In this document: positions 52,034-62,001 of the stretch, piece after piece
How the letters are laid out: each line of letters starts with the position of its first letter
Position numbering within the stretch: the stretch's first letter is position 1
DNA from: Paguma larvata
Lineage: Eukaryota; Chordata; Mammalia; Carnivora; Viverridae
Reading direction: 5' to 3'
NCBI GenBank assembly: GCA_030068075.1
Contig: CM057841.1
Coordinates: 32,653,030 to 32,717,029 of the forward strand
Length of the DNA: 64,000 nt
Position numbers and translations under genes: made by a program
The notes under the pieces: model-generated
The model's input: the letters and a program-made list of their open reading frames with translations, nothing else
Told to the model about the DNA's origin: nothing
Database searches by the model: none

Positions 52034-52230
52034 AGGGGCGCCTGGGCGGCTCAGTCAGTTGAGCGTCCGACTTTGGCTCAGGTCATGATCTCGCAGTTTG
52101 TTAGTTCGAGCCCCACGTCGGGCTCACTGCTGTCAGTGTGGAGTCTGCTCGGAGCCTCTGTCTCCCTCTCTCTCTGCCCCCCCTCAACTTGTGCTCTCTA
52201 TCTCAAAAATAAACATTAAAAAATGTTTTT
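52034..52230 (+). mobile_element. Felid CAN-SINE (copy 18)
   Basis: Full-length, head GGGGCGCCTGGGCGGCTCAG. It is followed by AAATTGTGATAAAATAC (52231-52247), identical to 51877-51893 ahead of copy 17. One 17-bp TSD encloses both copies. Confidence 0.97.
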
Positions 52231-52479
52231 AAATTGTGATAAAATACACACAACTCGAAGTTTACCGTTCTGACCAGTTTTAAGCATACCTTTCCTGGCA
52301 TTAGGTACACACTGTTGTGCAAGCATCACTACCACGCGGAAACTCTGTCCCCGCCGAACACCAACTCCTCCCTCGCCCTGCTCCCCCAGCCCTAGCACCA
52401 TTCTGTATGGAACCCTAGAGCTGTGTCCCTTTGTGCCTGGCTTACTTCATTTAGCATCGTGTCCTCGGGTCTTATTACA

Positions 52480-53764
52480 AAACAGCACTCTCGCAAGCCT
52501 GCAGTCAAAAACAGGACTACAAAGGAAACAAACTCTGTTGAACAACAGTTGTCCAGATCATTCTAAAAAGATAGGGGAATCCCTGTGCTTGTATTAACTT
52601 TTCAGTAACGAGAGGGAGAGGTGGGCCTTACAATCAAGGTATTCAGTACCTGTGACTTCTATTGCTCACACGGACTCGAAGGTCACAGGCAGTGCTGACA
52701 CAATTGTGGTTTGGGGCCTGCCTTCAGAACCGAAGGAAACGCCAACTTTCAGTAAGAAATCGGCACCCAAAAAATGCGTGTGTGCACATGTGTGTGTGTG
52801 TGTGTGTGTAAATTTCTCCCGTAAGCTCCCGGGCTCCCGGAATTTTCCCCACGGATCTTTTAAGGGTCTTCTGCTCCATGAAACCCAAGTTAATGAGCCC
52901 CACCCTGGGAAGGGGCTTTTTTTTTTATTCTCCGCCGGCTTATTCCGTCTTGGCTCAGAGGTGGGGCCCAGCCGGACCGTCCCCGCTTCCACCTGACCCC
53001 AGAAACTGACCCGCTGGCATGGCCAGCGGGCTGGCTTCTGGACACCAGACCACGGTCCTTAACCCCCCACCCAACCCCAGGCGTCGTGTTGCTCTGAAAG
53101 CTGCTCCCCTTAAGGCTCGTGGCTCACTTTCGTTTGTTGGGCAGCAAAGCACTCCATGAAGACGGGGCGGCTGAGACCTAGGAGACCCCCCTCCCCGAGT
53201 GTAGACGGTGGCGTTCCCACCAACAGAGGAGCCGCACCGCCCGCTTCGTAGTGGTTGTTTTATTTCGCTCATCTGCAAACAGGCTTTGGATCGCCAACCT
53301 TTAATTAAGATGCAGTGTTTTTTGTGTTTTGTTTTTTTTCAAAAGCAATGTGTTCTAATAAATACCATCTGAGCCGGGGCGGGGGTACCACAGAAATTAT
53401 AACTGCAGACGAAAACACCATGAGACTTGCAGCGGGCTGACCATGAAGGCCTTCTGGAAGGGAATGGTTTCCATCTGCTTCGGAGAAGGACACGCCTCGT
53501 GGACCAAGTTGCCTGGCTTCAAAGCCAAGTCCCTGGGCCATGGGCTCTTCTTGAGGGGAGGGAGGACGAGGAGAGGCAGAGTGTTGGCTTCAATGACCCC
53601 TGCTCCGGCATTTCAATGTTAGAGTCAAGAAGGCGCAGCGAATGAGGTGACCACAGGTGAGACCCGTCGGCTTTGGAGGAGGGAGTCCCCAGAAAAGAAA
53701 ATGCTTCTCCAGACTGACATGTCTTAGTATCCCTGTGACCACCTCCTCGCCCCCTGCCACTTAC
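52480..53764. other. Unique sequence with a GT microsatellite
   Basis: (GT)n at 52789-52809 (about ten units). Otherwise no recognised repeat or gene across 1.3 kb. GC-rich 52930-53240. Confidence 0.5.
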
Positions 53765-53945
53765 AGTTGCCGAGAAAATACAAGATGTCCAGTGAAATTT
53801 GAATTTCAGGTGAATAATGAATAATTTTTTAGTGTGTCCCACGCCATATGCTAAAAATATACGAAAACCATTATCATCGTTTATCTGAAATTCGCATGTT
53901 AATGGAGTGTCCTGTATTTGTTTGCTAGTCTGGCAGCCCTACCCC
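53765..53945. mobile_element. Palindromic MITE-like DNA element
   Basis: The left arm AAATACAAGATGTCCAGTGA then AATTTGAATTTCAGGTGAAT; the right arm read in reverse gives AAATACAGGACACTCCATTA then CGAATTTCAGATAAACGATG. The arms pair over about 50 bp around AATAATTTTTTAGTGTG. The outer GCAGCCCTACC also matches a common mammalian palindromic repeat. No transposase. Confidence 0.7.
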
Positions 53946-54034
53946 CCACTCAAACAGGATTCCGGAACCTCTCCTTATGAAGAAATGCTGGGCCAGCCTG
54001 GGACACGTTGAGGTCAGCTTAGAGAGATCTTCAT

Positions 54035-54215
54035 AGTCAGCACAGTGGTTAAGAGTCTTAAAAACTTAAAGTGTCTTCCAACTCAGCGCAGTCAGTAGTG
54101 GGTTGACCTCGAGAAGCTTCCCAAAGTCCGACCTTTGTCCTCTGCAGAATGGGGAGACCGAAAATCAAGGCTGATATTGGGCCATATCCAACGGTACAGC
54201 CTGTACTGGTTGTTT
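54035..54215 (+). mobile_element. MIR element, diverged
   Basis: CAGCACAGTGGTTAAGAGTC, GGGTTGACCTCGAGAAGCTT and TGTCCTCTGCAGAATGGGGA follow MIR order. Confidence 0.65.
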
Positions 54216-54234
54216 TAAAATTAGAGCACTCCAA

Positions 54235-54456
54235 GGGGCGCCTGCGGGGCTCAGTCGGTTAGGCATCCGACTTCGACTTTGGCTCAGGTCACGATCTCAC
54301 GGTTCGTGAGTTTGAGCCTCGCCTCAGGCTCTGTGCTGACAGTGCGGACCCTGGCGCCTGCTCCAGATTCTGTCTCTCTCCCTCTCTCTCTCTGCCCCTC
54401 CTGTGCTCATACTCCGTCTCTCTCTCTCTCAAAAATAAATAAACATTAAAAAAAAA
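54235..54456 (+). mobile_element. Felid CAN-SINE (copy 19)
   Basis: Full-length: GGGGCGCCTGCGGGGCTCAG head with a small duplication (CGACTTCGACTTTGGCTCAG), CT tracts, AAAAATAAATAAACATTAAA tail. The TSD TAGAGCACT occurs at 54222-54230 and 54457-54465. Confidence 0.97.
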
Positions 54457-54674
54457 TAGAGCACTTCTCGGGCCCGTTGCGAGCCAGCCTTCCAAAGCCC
54501 CCTCCATCTTGCCAGCCTCCTGGCTCCTCCCCCGCCTCCCCCAAACTCTTCTCATCTTGCAGAGAGGACCTGGCACAGACAAGGGCACCCAGGGCTCTGC
54601 CAGGGGTCTTTCCGATTGGCAGGTGTCACGGTTTATGGGTCACGGTTACATAGATCGACTACCACCCTTGTTAG

Positions 54675-54755
54675 GAATACCCGCCTTGAAAGGTTGTCGT
54701 AAGGGTTAAATGAAATCATGTAGAAGAACTAAGCGGTGCAGGACCCCGCCCACAG
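54675..54755 (+). mobile_element. MIR 3' fragment
   Basis: GAAAGGTTGTCGTAAGGGTT followed by AAATGAAATCATGTAGAAGA then GCGGTGCAGGACC is the MIR 3' half (GGGTTGTTGTGAGGATTAAA). Confidence 0.68.
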
Positions 54756-54756
54756 A

Positions 54757-54802
<46 letters not shown>

Positions 54803-54840
54803 ACACACGCACACACACCCGCGCACGCACACGCACACAG
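54754..54840. repeat. (CA)n microsatellite
   Basis: About 20 uninterrupted CA units (54758-54797), then an interrupted CA/CG-containing extension to 54840. Adjoins a MIR 3' end. Likely polymorphic. Confidence 0.97.
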
Positions 54841-55399
54841 TGAATGAAAGAATCCACGTGCTACTTATAAGACAGAGCCTTGGTTTTCGTGTTTTCTTCG
54901 TACATAAGCAAAGTTCTCTCTACCTATATACACACGTACATACGTACAGACACACACGGATGGGATCCGTGTGTGGTAGAATCACGGAGTACATCGCCTT
55001 TAAGAAATCATAAAGAGCATTCTAGTTCCAATTCAGTTCCGTCCATTTGACACAGAGGAAAACTGAGACCTTGCTTAATTTTCCCACTGACCTAACCACG
55101 GCCAACTCCACGCACTGGGGGAGAACTGTTTTAAGGAATCGTCGGGAAGATTTTTTTTGCTCAAAACTATCCCTTTTATCCAACCTCCCCATAGCCTGAA
55201 ATTCCGCCATTAGCATTTTATCCATCTTTTAACATCACACAGGTTTATCAAGAAGGTATGTCTCAAAGCTCACTCTCTTTAAGCTAGCAATGACCCGGGG
55301 TCATCCTGGGAGACTCAAGCGCTGGGCTGACAGGGAGGGGGGTGGTAGGAGGGAGATTCGAAAAGAAGCTGAAAGACACATGTGGCCAACTTTAAAACT
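54840..55399. other. Unique non-coding sequence
   Basis: A purine-pyrimidine string at 54920-54960 (ACACACGTACATACGTACAG) may form Z-DNA-like structure. Nothing else recognised. Confidence 0.45.
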
Positions 55400-56350
55400 C
55401 TGTGGCAGGCGGGCTACGCATTAAATTGTCCCACTGTGACGGCTGTACGTGTGTGCTGCTGCATGACACAGAAGGACAAAAAGCATAAATACTGACCGAT
55501 CATTTCATTTAAAAGAACGCCGAAGAGAAAGCCGGACCCCTTGATGCCGTCTTATGCCACCCAAAGTTAAAAAGCCACTCTCATATTGTTGGCCCAGGGT
55601 CTTTCGGCTGGGTGGATGGAAACGTTTTCCACAGATCTCCGAAGCTCGGAGGGTAAAACAAAGCCTCAAAATGTCCGTGGGCAAAAATGTCGCTGGGACT
55701 GTGTCTGTTCTCATAGACAAATTGGTTCCGCCACTAAGGGGAGTGCTAACTGCGGAGTTCAACATCCCTTGGCCGTTGGACGTGTCCTGTTCTGCTGCCA
55801 GTTACATGCAGCCCACCTATGTGTTATTTCGGGAAACGGCTGCTCAGAGCTAAGCAGTTGCTGGGTATCAACTTCACTGTTTTCTCCAAAACAAAATAAA
55901 CGCAGCCTCCGATAACGTGGTTGGCTCCGTTTGGAAGATCGGAGTCTAAGGAAATGAAGGACACCTCTACAAAAAAACCGGGGATAAAATCTCCGCGGCT
56001 TCTCCTAATATCAATATCTGTGACTTATTAATTACCAATGGTCGATCGGTAAAAGGGGAAGGAGTTCCCTATCGGAGTCTAATTAATTTCATTGTCTTTT
56101 TCTCCCAGTTCTATTGTATTCCCCTCTACCCATCGGCTGCCCGGTTTAATTACTTTTGCCCTGCATTCAAAGGTTTTGCTTGCGCGCCTCTCTGTTTGAT
56201 TTAAATTCCTTTTCGCAGATAAATAAATAAATAAATATCAAAGCTAATGAGGCTCTGAAGATTTGAGATGTAAATATCGTATGCAGATTCTGGTTTTGGG
56301 TCCCAGCTCAGCGGAAGGCCAAAAATAACACTTGGAAGTTTGACGAAGAC
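55400..56350. promoter_or_regulatory. Candidate conserved non-coding element
   Basis: Repeat-free except a (TAAA)n-like strip at 56220-56237. Landmarks: TATTAATTACCAATGGTCGA (56026), AGTCTAATTAATTTCATTGT (56076), GTTTAATTACTTTTGCCCTG (56143), CATTCAAAGGTTTTGC (TCF/LEF-like, 56165), TATCAAAGCTAATGAGGCTC. Homeodomain and HMG-type cores cluster in the last 350 bp. Confidence 0.45.
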
Positions 56351-56589
56351 ATCTCAGGCTCCCCTTCCCCTGCCTCCCTCCAGACAATCCTTTTGCTGGC
56401 AACTTCAGTTATTTGACAAAAAAAAAAACAAAAAACAAAAAACATGCCTCTTCACGCTCAAAAATCCCAGGAGCCAGTTCCTTTCAAGACGAGCTCCAAC
56501 GGACATTAAGATTGTGCCGAGCTCCCACCCGAGGTGCGTCTCCCACTGACTGATTCGCGTCTATCCCAAGAGGTTTCTATCTGTGTGTG
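56350..56589. other. Unique sequence
   Basis: A-rich string AAAAAAAAAACAAAAAACAA at 56419. No gene. Confidence 0.4.
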
Positions 56590-56775
56590 TGTGTCTATGG
56601 ACGTGCACGCTCCTGAGAACTCACACGCCTTTCCTACACACGCGCTCGGCGGACACGCGCTCCGCGGACACGCGCACTCACACGCAGGTTCTTACGGACA
56701 CACAGACCCATTCTACACACACCCCCTCGCACCCGTACGCATGCCAAGCGCGCGCACGCACACACTGGCGTGCAC
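56590..56775. repeat. AC/CG-rich cryptic simple repeat with 12-bp units
   Basis: Cryptic alternation of CA and CG, with near-repeats CGGACACGCGCTC (CGGCGGACACGCGCTCCGCG around 56647-56668) and many ACAC tetramers. Alternating purine-pyrimidine with CG favours Z-DNA. Frames through it are compositional. Confidence 0.75.
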
Positions 56776-57033
56776 CTTCACACACCTGCGCAAAGCCTAA
56801 TGTCTTCAACGGCCTCCCCGAAGAGATCCCGGGGCGCCCCCCTCCTCCGAGGCGCACGTGGGGCTGCAGTTACTAAACCGTATCCAAAGAGCTCTGACCT
56901 GGTGCCATTTGTTCCTACCCCCCGACGCTGGTCTCCCTTACCGAGAAAGTCTGATTCATTTCCCAGAAACGTTCATTTGCTATTAATCTTTCAGGATATA
57001 GTTAGTGTTGTGATATTTTCAGATATTGTTTTT
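56776..57033. other. Unique sequence
   Basis: Nothing recognised; short frames only. Confidence 0.4.
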
Positions 57034-57086
57034 GGGGGGCGGTGAGGGGGGGGAGGCGCGGGGGGAGGGAGGGGAGGGGAGGGCGG
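57034..57086 (+). promoter_or_regulatory. G-rich tract with G-quadruplex potential
   Basis: More than four runs of three or more G on the + strand with short loops (GGGGGGCGGTGAGGGGGGGG, GGGAGGGAGGGGAGGGGAGG). It sits between two AT-rich candidate regulatory blocks. Confidence 0.7.
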
Positions 57087-57109
57087 ATTTCACAGGGTTG
57101 TCCCCTGGT

Positions 57110-57880
57110 GGCTTCTGAGATTACTCAGTGCTTCTAAGCAGCTCAGAATCGTGTGACAGCGTTTCCATGCAAGGGACTTACAATCATGTTTCATTAATTC
57201 GACGTGAATGAAGCCTTATTTCTGGCCTTGAGGAGCTTAAGATTTATGTGAAATTAATAACAGAACAGATGTCTTCACAATTTGGTTCCTCTGGAAAAAA
57301 AAAAAAAAGGAGCCTGATTGCTTTGAAAACTTCAATGCTTTTAAAATGCAGACCCGGGGAGTTTTTACTCCGGGGTAAAGAGTTACGCCTCGATACCGTC
57401 CACACCGCGGCACTAAGCGGAATTTAAATGTCAGATTTATATTAAATAGTCATATTCCCCATTATGACATATAATAAACAACAGCTTATTACTTTCATTA
57501 ATAAGACGTGTTGGACATTTAAACTAAAGCTTCCGAGATAAAGTCGGCACCTCATAAGCAGGAGACGCTGGGGAGGTGTGGGAAATATGTGAGCAGCCTG
57601 GTTTTTAGCTCGCTTTCTGATAATTTAATCATTGATTCCTCCCAGGAAAACAAAATGCATCTGTGCTCACACAAAACTCACCACTTTATAAAGGAGTCGA
57701 GTCGTCTCCTGCAGACACGTGTGCCGGGGGCCAAATGCTCTCCATTTCACAGGACATTTTAAGTCTCACCTCTTTTTATTTTATGTTTTTTTCCTCCTGC
57801 CTCAAATCCTTTCCCTTTATCTGGGCTTCTGGAGCATTGTGCCTCTCCAGCTGAATTTTAACACTCCTCAGGGCTCTAGC
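57110..57880. promoter_or_regulatory. Candidate conserved non-coding element
   Basis: AT-rich and repeat-free: GTTTCATTAATTCGACGTGA (57188), GATTTATATTAAATAGTCAT (57433), CATATAATAAACAACAGCTT, TTTCATTAATAAGACGTG (57492), TGATAATTTAATCATTGATT (57618). No coding frame. Enhancer-like by texture only. Confidence 0.42.
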
Positions 57881-58414
57881 GTGGCCGCACACCAGTGGGG
57901 TTTTCACTTCCGAAGTCCAAAGAGGGAGAGTGGGATGGAAAGATCCCCCGCAAGGTGGGGAAGGGGCAAGGGGCAGTCTCGTTCCGGAGGCGGAAGTGAG
58001 AGGGCTGAGACCCCCAGGCACCAAGCTGTTCCCCTCCCTCTCGGGAAGCAAGCTAATGAGGTTTGCAGGGGGTGCGTGGTGTCAAATGGCAAAGCCTGGA
58101 GTTAACTATTAGGTTCCAGAATCCGTTCCCTGTAAACACTGTGATGGCCTTTTTCTCTGTCCCAAACACCCGTGAGGTCTGGAACCTGGAACCTTCTCTA
58201 CTTTCCTCACGGAGAAAACAAGAGCGTTGAGCCAAATAATCTGAAAGCCCCTCACTTTCACAAGCTCCGTCCACTCTGACGGTTGGCTTTTTCCTGATCC
58301 TTCTTCTCTTCTCTTCTCTCCCTCCCAGGTTGAGGGGTCCCATGGTCGAGTCACCTCTGCTGACTGACCCCCAGACGGTGGTCCGGAGAAGCTCAAAGGG
58401 GATACGACCTGCCC
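57880..58414. other. Unique non-coding sequence
   Basis: No recognised repeat or gene; the reverse 209-codon frame spans this and the following MIR and is not credible. Confidence 0.45.
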
Positions 58415-58570
58415 CAGCAGTGCCTAAGGGGGTGTGGGCTTGGGCAAGATACAGGCTATGTTGGACCCTCTGTCTCCTCGCCTGAAAGGGGACAGAGTCA
58501 CCCCCATCCGGGGCTGTCATGAGGATGATATGACCCGATCCGTGGAGAGTGCCTGGCATCCGGGAGGCCG
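58415..58570 (+). mobile_element. MIR element
   Basis: TGGGCTTGGGCAAGATACAG, CCCTCTGTCTCCTCGCCTGA, GGGGCTGTCATGAGGATGAT and GGAGAGTGCCTGGCATCCGG in MIR order. Confidence 0.78.
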
Positions 58571-59006
58571 GCCAAAAACCGACTATGGTTAGCGGCTCAC
58601 AGCTCCGCGAGGGATCACAAGCAAAGGCCCTGTGGGAGGTAGAGGCAGCCAGGAATGACTTGCAGGCTGCCACAGCCCTCACCGCCCCCTTTGAAAAGAC
58701 GATTGTCCAAACTGCCTCTACTCTTGGGTGGTATCCGATTGTAAGCCCACGCGGCAGGCCGCCGGCTCCATCCGAGGGAGCAGGGCGTGACGGTCACCCC
58801 AGGGGTGCACACCGAGGGCACTGTGGGGGCAGTGCCAGACCTTCTGCCTCTTTGAGGAAGCCAGAAACGTGGGAAGGCTTTTATGTGAAAGCTTCTGGGT
58901 TTTGAGTAGAAGTCACTCCAAGGCCACAAACCTTTATCCGAATCTGTTGGGACCAGACATATTTCAGCACTCGGAAATTTTCAGGTTTGAAAGGATTATA
59001 CAATGA
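58570..59006. other. Unique non-coding sequence
   Basis: No recognised repeat or gene. Confidence 0.45.
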
Positions 59007-59222
59007 GGGGCGCCGGGGTGGCTCAGCTGGTTCAGTGACTGACTCTTGGTTTCGGCTCAGGTCATGATCTCATGGTTCGTGGGTTCAAGCCCCGTATCGG
59101 GCTCTGTGCTGGCAGTGCAGAGCCTGCTTGGGATTCTCTCTCTCCCTTTCTATCTCTCTCTCTGCTCCTCCCGTTCGCTCTCCCTCTCTCAAAATAAATC
59201 AAATAAACTTGATTTAAAAAAT
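59007..59222 (+). mobile_element. Felid CAN-SINE (copy 20)
   Basis: Head GGGGCGCCGGGGTGGCTCAG, full body, tail AAATAAATCAAATAAACTTG. The flank ATTATACAA occurs at 58995-59003 and 59223-59231, a likely TSD. The central GGAGCCTG segment is short. Confidence 0.95.
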
Positions 59223-59600
59223 ATTATACAACACAACTGCCATTTATTATATGATATCCCCAAGCGGACTGCGGAGCGAAGTGACACAGTCAAACTCATT
59301 CATATTTTGCCACCACAGGACTGGTCACCACTTCCTTCTCCCCATGGGGCACCAGGGCCAGCAAGCTCTCCCCTGTCCTGGCAGGTCGGGGTGTCTTCCG
59401 GCAGAGCGGGGCAACCATGGTTGAAGTCTTGCCCTCCAGTTTCCTCACAGCCAGCCCCGCTCACTTTAGAGGGCTCGCAGGAGCCGCAAAGCTTTGGGAT
59501 TCCTGAGTCGAAAGGCACATGACAGTCACTGTGTAATTCAAGACTAAGTCACTGAGCTCTGAGTGATGGAAACCCGAGTCAGACAGGCTTCGGCAAATAA
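59223..59600. other. Unique non-coding sequence
   Basis: No recognised repeat or gene. Confidence 0.45.
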
Positions 59601-59652
59601 TGGCGGTAACAACCACGTTTACAAGCTCGCGTAACTTACAAGCCCGGAGGTG

Positions 59653-59744
59653 GATCCCCGATGCGGGGCTTGAACTCAAGAACCATGAGATCATGACCTG
59701 AGCTGAACTTGGATGCTTAACTGACTGAGCCGCCCAGGCGCCCC
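59653..59744 (-). mobile_element. Felid CAN-SINE (copy 21), head fragment
   Basis: Only the tRNA-like first half is present, inverted: GATGCGGGGCTTGAACTCAA to ACTGAGCCGCCCAGGCGCCC. CT tract and A-tail are missing, probably by deletion after insertion. Confidence 0.9.
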
Positions 59745-59762
59745 TAAGAGGTAGTTCTTACT

Positions 59763-59960
59763 GGGGCGCCTGGATGGCTTGGCTGGTTCAGCATCTGACT
59801 CTTAGTTTCAGTTCAGGTCATGATCTCACAGTTCGTGGGTTCACTGGGCTCTGTGCTGACAGTGAAGCCTGCTTGGGATTCTCTCTCTCTGCTCCTCCCC
59901 CCTGCTCTCAGTCTCTCTCTCTCTCTCAACATAAATAAAAAACTTAAAAAAAAAAACAAC
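59763..59960 (+). mobile_element. Felid CAN-SINE (copy 22)
   Basis: Full-length with a small deletion in the B-box region (GTGGGTTCACTGGGCTCTG). TSDs AGGTAGTTCTTACT (59749-59762) and AGGTAATTCTTATT (59961-59974) match at 12 of 14. Confidence 0.96.
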
Positions 59961-60017
59961 AGGTAATTCTTATTATCTCCCTTTTACTGACCGGGAAGCA
60001 GAGGCTCAAAGAGTTTA

Positions 60018-60236
60018 CGCAGCCTCTACGGAAAACAGCGTGGAGGTTCCTCAAAACATTAAAAATAGGACTACCATGATCCAGGAATTTCTCTGCCGGG
60101 TATTTTTCTGAAGGAAACAAAATCACTATCTCAAGAAGAGATAGTGCACCCTCACATTTACTGCAGCATTATTTACAGTAGCCAAGGCATGGAAACAACC
60201 TGTGTCCATTGACAGACAAATGGATAAAGCAAACGC

Positions 60237-60279
<43 letters not shown>

Positions 60280-60739
60280 CACCATTCAGCCATGAAGAAG
60301 GAAATCTTGCCATTTGCAACCACATGATTGGACCTCGAGGGCATTGTGCTAAGTGAAGTAACTTGAACAGAGAAAGGCAAGGTCGCCAATGGTGGGCAGT
60401 GGGAGTGGGCAAAACGGGTGAGGGTGGTCAACAGATTCAAACTTCCAGGTATCAGATGAAGAAGTCCTGGGGGTGTACTGTACATCATGGTGACTGTAGT
60501 TAACGACACCCTACTGTGTATTTGAAAGTTGCTAAGAGAGTAGATCTTGAAAGTTCTCATCATCACAAGAAAACAACTGTAACCATATGTGGTGACGGAT
60601 GATAACTAAACTTGCTGTGGCCATCATTTCTCAGTATATACATATATCAAACAATTACGTTGTGCACCCAGAAGTAATACAATGTTGTATGTCAATAATA
60701 TCTCAAAAAAATACATAAAAACAATAACAAAAAACACAC
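60018..60739 (+). mobile_element. 5'-truncated L1 3' end
   Basis: ACTGCAGCATTATTTACAGT, GTGTCCATTGACAGACAAAT, GCCATTTGCAACCACATGAT, GCTAAGTGAAGTAACTTGAA, TGTACATCATGGTGACTGTA, AATTACGTTGTGCACCCAGA, then an A-rich tail. The TSD AGAGTTTA occurs at 60010-60017 and 60740-60747. A (CA)20 run (60238-60277) lies inside. No intact frame. Confidence 0.92.
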
Positions 60740-60810
60740 AGAGTTTAAGTAACTTGCCCAAAGTCTTATGGCTAGACTTCGCCATTGCTACCTGACACTC
60801 TCCGGACCAA

Positions 60811-61374
60811 GTGGCCCCGGTATTTGTTTCTATCCAATTTTTCTCTTTTTGAAACTGAGAAGGCTGGGTGTTCAGGTCCTATCCTTATAAAAAGTGGGAA
60901 GAGAGTGGTGTTAGTTCTTTTCAGCCTGAGGCTGTGAGGAGTCTCGGGAGAAGAGGAGAAAAGAAAAGGGAGAATAGTCCTTTAATATAGAATTGGTTCT
61001 GAAATGTCTCTTCTTGAACTGGAGCCTTAGATTGTCAACTGTTATTGGAAAAAGAAGCTTCAGCATGGAGCCAGAAGCACTGTGGATGATGCAGATGTAG
61101 ACGTGGGTCTATATGTAGACCTAGATCTTCTGCCTTAGTAGGGAATACACGCATAAGGTAAAAACAAAACAAAACAAAAAACCAAGAACAACAACGAAAA
61201 ACTTTTCCTAGTCATGAAAGATCTCTTTCACATACATCGGCCAGCTATTCAGCGTCTCCCCTCAGAGACGGTGGCCTTAGTTTCTCGTGAGTCCATCCAG
61301 AAAAGGTGAAGTATGTACCAAGAGACTACTTATTCCTCCAGACCCTCCCAAAACAAGGTTTCCTCAAACTTTGT
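60811..61374. other. Unique non-coding sequence
   Basis: No confident repeat or gene. AAACAAAACAAAACAAAAAA simple run at 61163. Confidence 0.4.
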
Positions 61375-61905
61375 GGTATTTGCCACTCTGATCAATGAAA
61401 CATAGTGTTTATTTTTCTTGAATTGCCTGTTCGTAGTCTTAAAATATTTTTCTGTTCAGTCTATGACTTTTTCCTTATTGATTTTTAGGACCTCTTTATA
61501 TATTCAGTAAATTCACCTCCGTATGATAGGAGATGCAAATATTTTTCCGTATCTAGATTGCTTTTAATCTTTTTTTTTTTTTTTTTTGCGCATCCTTAAA
61601 AATAACTGCCAGTTGATCGATCTTTTATAGCTTCTGGTGGGTGTTTTGGTCATATTGTGAAAACTGTTACCCATCCTGAGATTCTTCGAAAGTTCCCCCA
61701 TATCTTCGTCCAATTCATTTTTATATTACTGAATGTATAAAAACTTGCATTCATCTGAATTTATTTGGATACAAGTGGTGAGGTAGGAGTCCAACATATT
61801 TTTTCTAGAGGACTATGCAGTTATTCCAAAGACATCTATTAAAGAAGCCAGCTTTTCCCCACTTCTTCAAAACTCCCAAAGCTTGGTAGAGGCTGATTTC
61901 AGTAG
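61375..61905 (-). mobile_element. L1 fragment, inverted
   Basis: GGACCTCTTTATATATTCAG, ATGCAAATATTTTTCCGTAT, GCATCCTTAAAAATAACTGC, GAGGTAGGAGTCCAACATAT and AGGACTATGCAGTTATTCCA fit the reverse strand of L1 ORF2 downstream text. A T-tract lies at 61570-61587. Confidence 0.65.
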
Positions 61906-62001
61906 TCTACCTTTATTTCATCGTTTGGAGGTTACATGATTATTTTGCGACGACAATATCACTTCACGATGCTTGCAGGAGCCATCTCCCACACGGTGTA
62001 G

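Larger units (their letters stand above)
51872..52480 (-). mobile_element. L1 3' UTR fragment, inverted, carrying a SINE pair
   Basis: AAATTGTGATAAAATACACA, CGAAGTTTACCGTTCTGACC, TTAGGTACACACTGTTGTGC, AAGCATCACTACCACGCGGA, CTTACTTCATTTAGCATCGT and GTCCTCGGG are the well-known reverse strand of an old L1 3' UTR. Split by SINE copies 17 and 18. Confidence 0.85.
59600..60810 (-). mobile_element. Inverted MIR broken by two SINEs and an L1
   Basis: MIR pieces are about 59600-59652, 59745-59762, 59961-60017 (TTATCTCCCTTTTACTGACC, GGCTCAAAGAGTTT) and 60748-60810 (AGTAACTTGCCCAAAGTCTT). Joined in that order they follow one reverse-strand MIR. Each gap holds a later insertion. Confidence 0.75.

Noticed and set aside
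57101..57115. CTCF-like motif on the minus strand (CCACCAGGGGAC)
   Set aside because: Core GGC replaced by GAC; too weak to call.
58053..58682. 209-codon reverse frame
   Set aside because: Crosses a forward MIR and unique DNA, with no domain visible.
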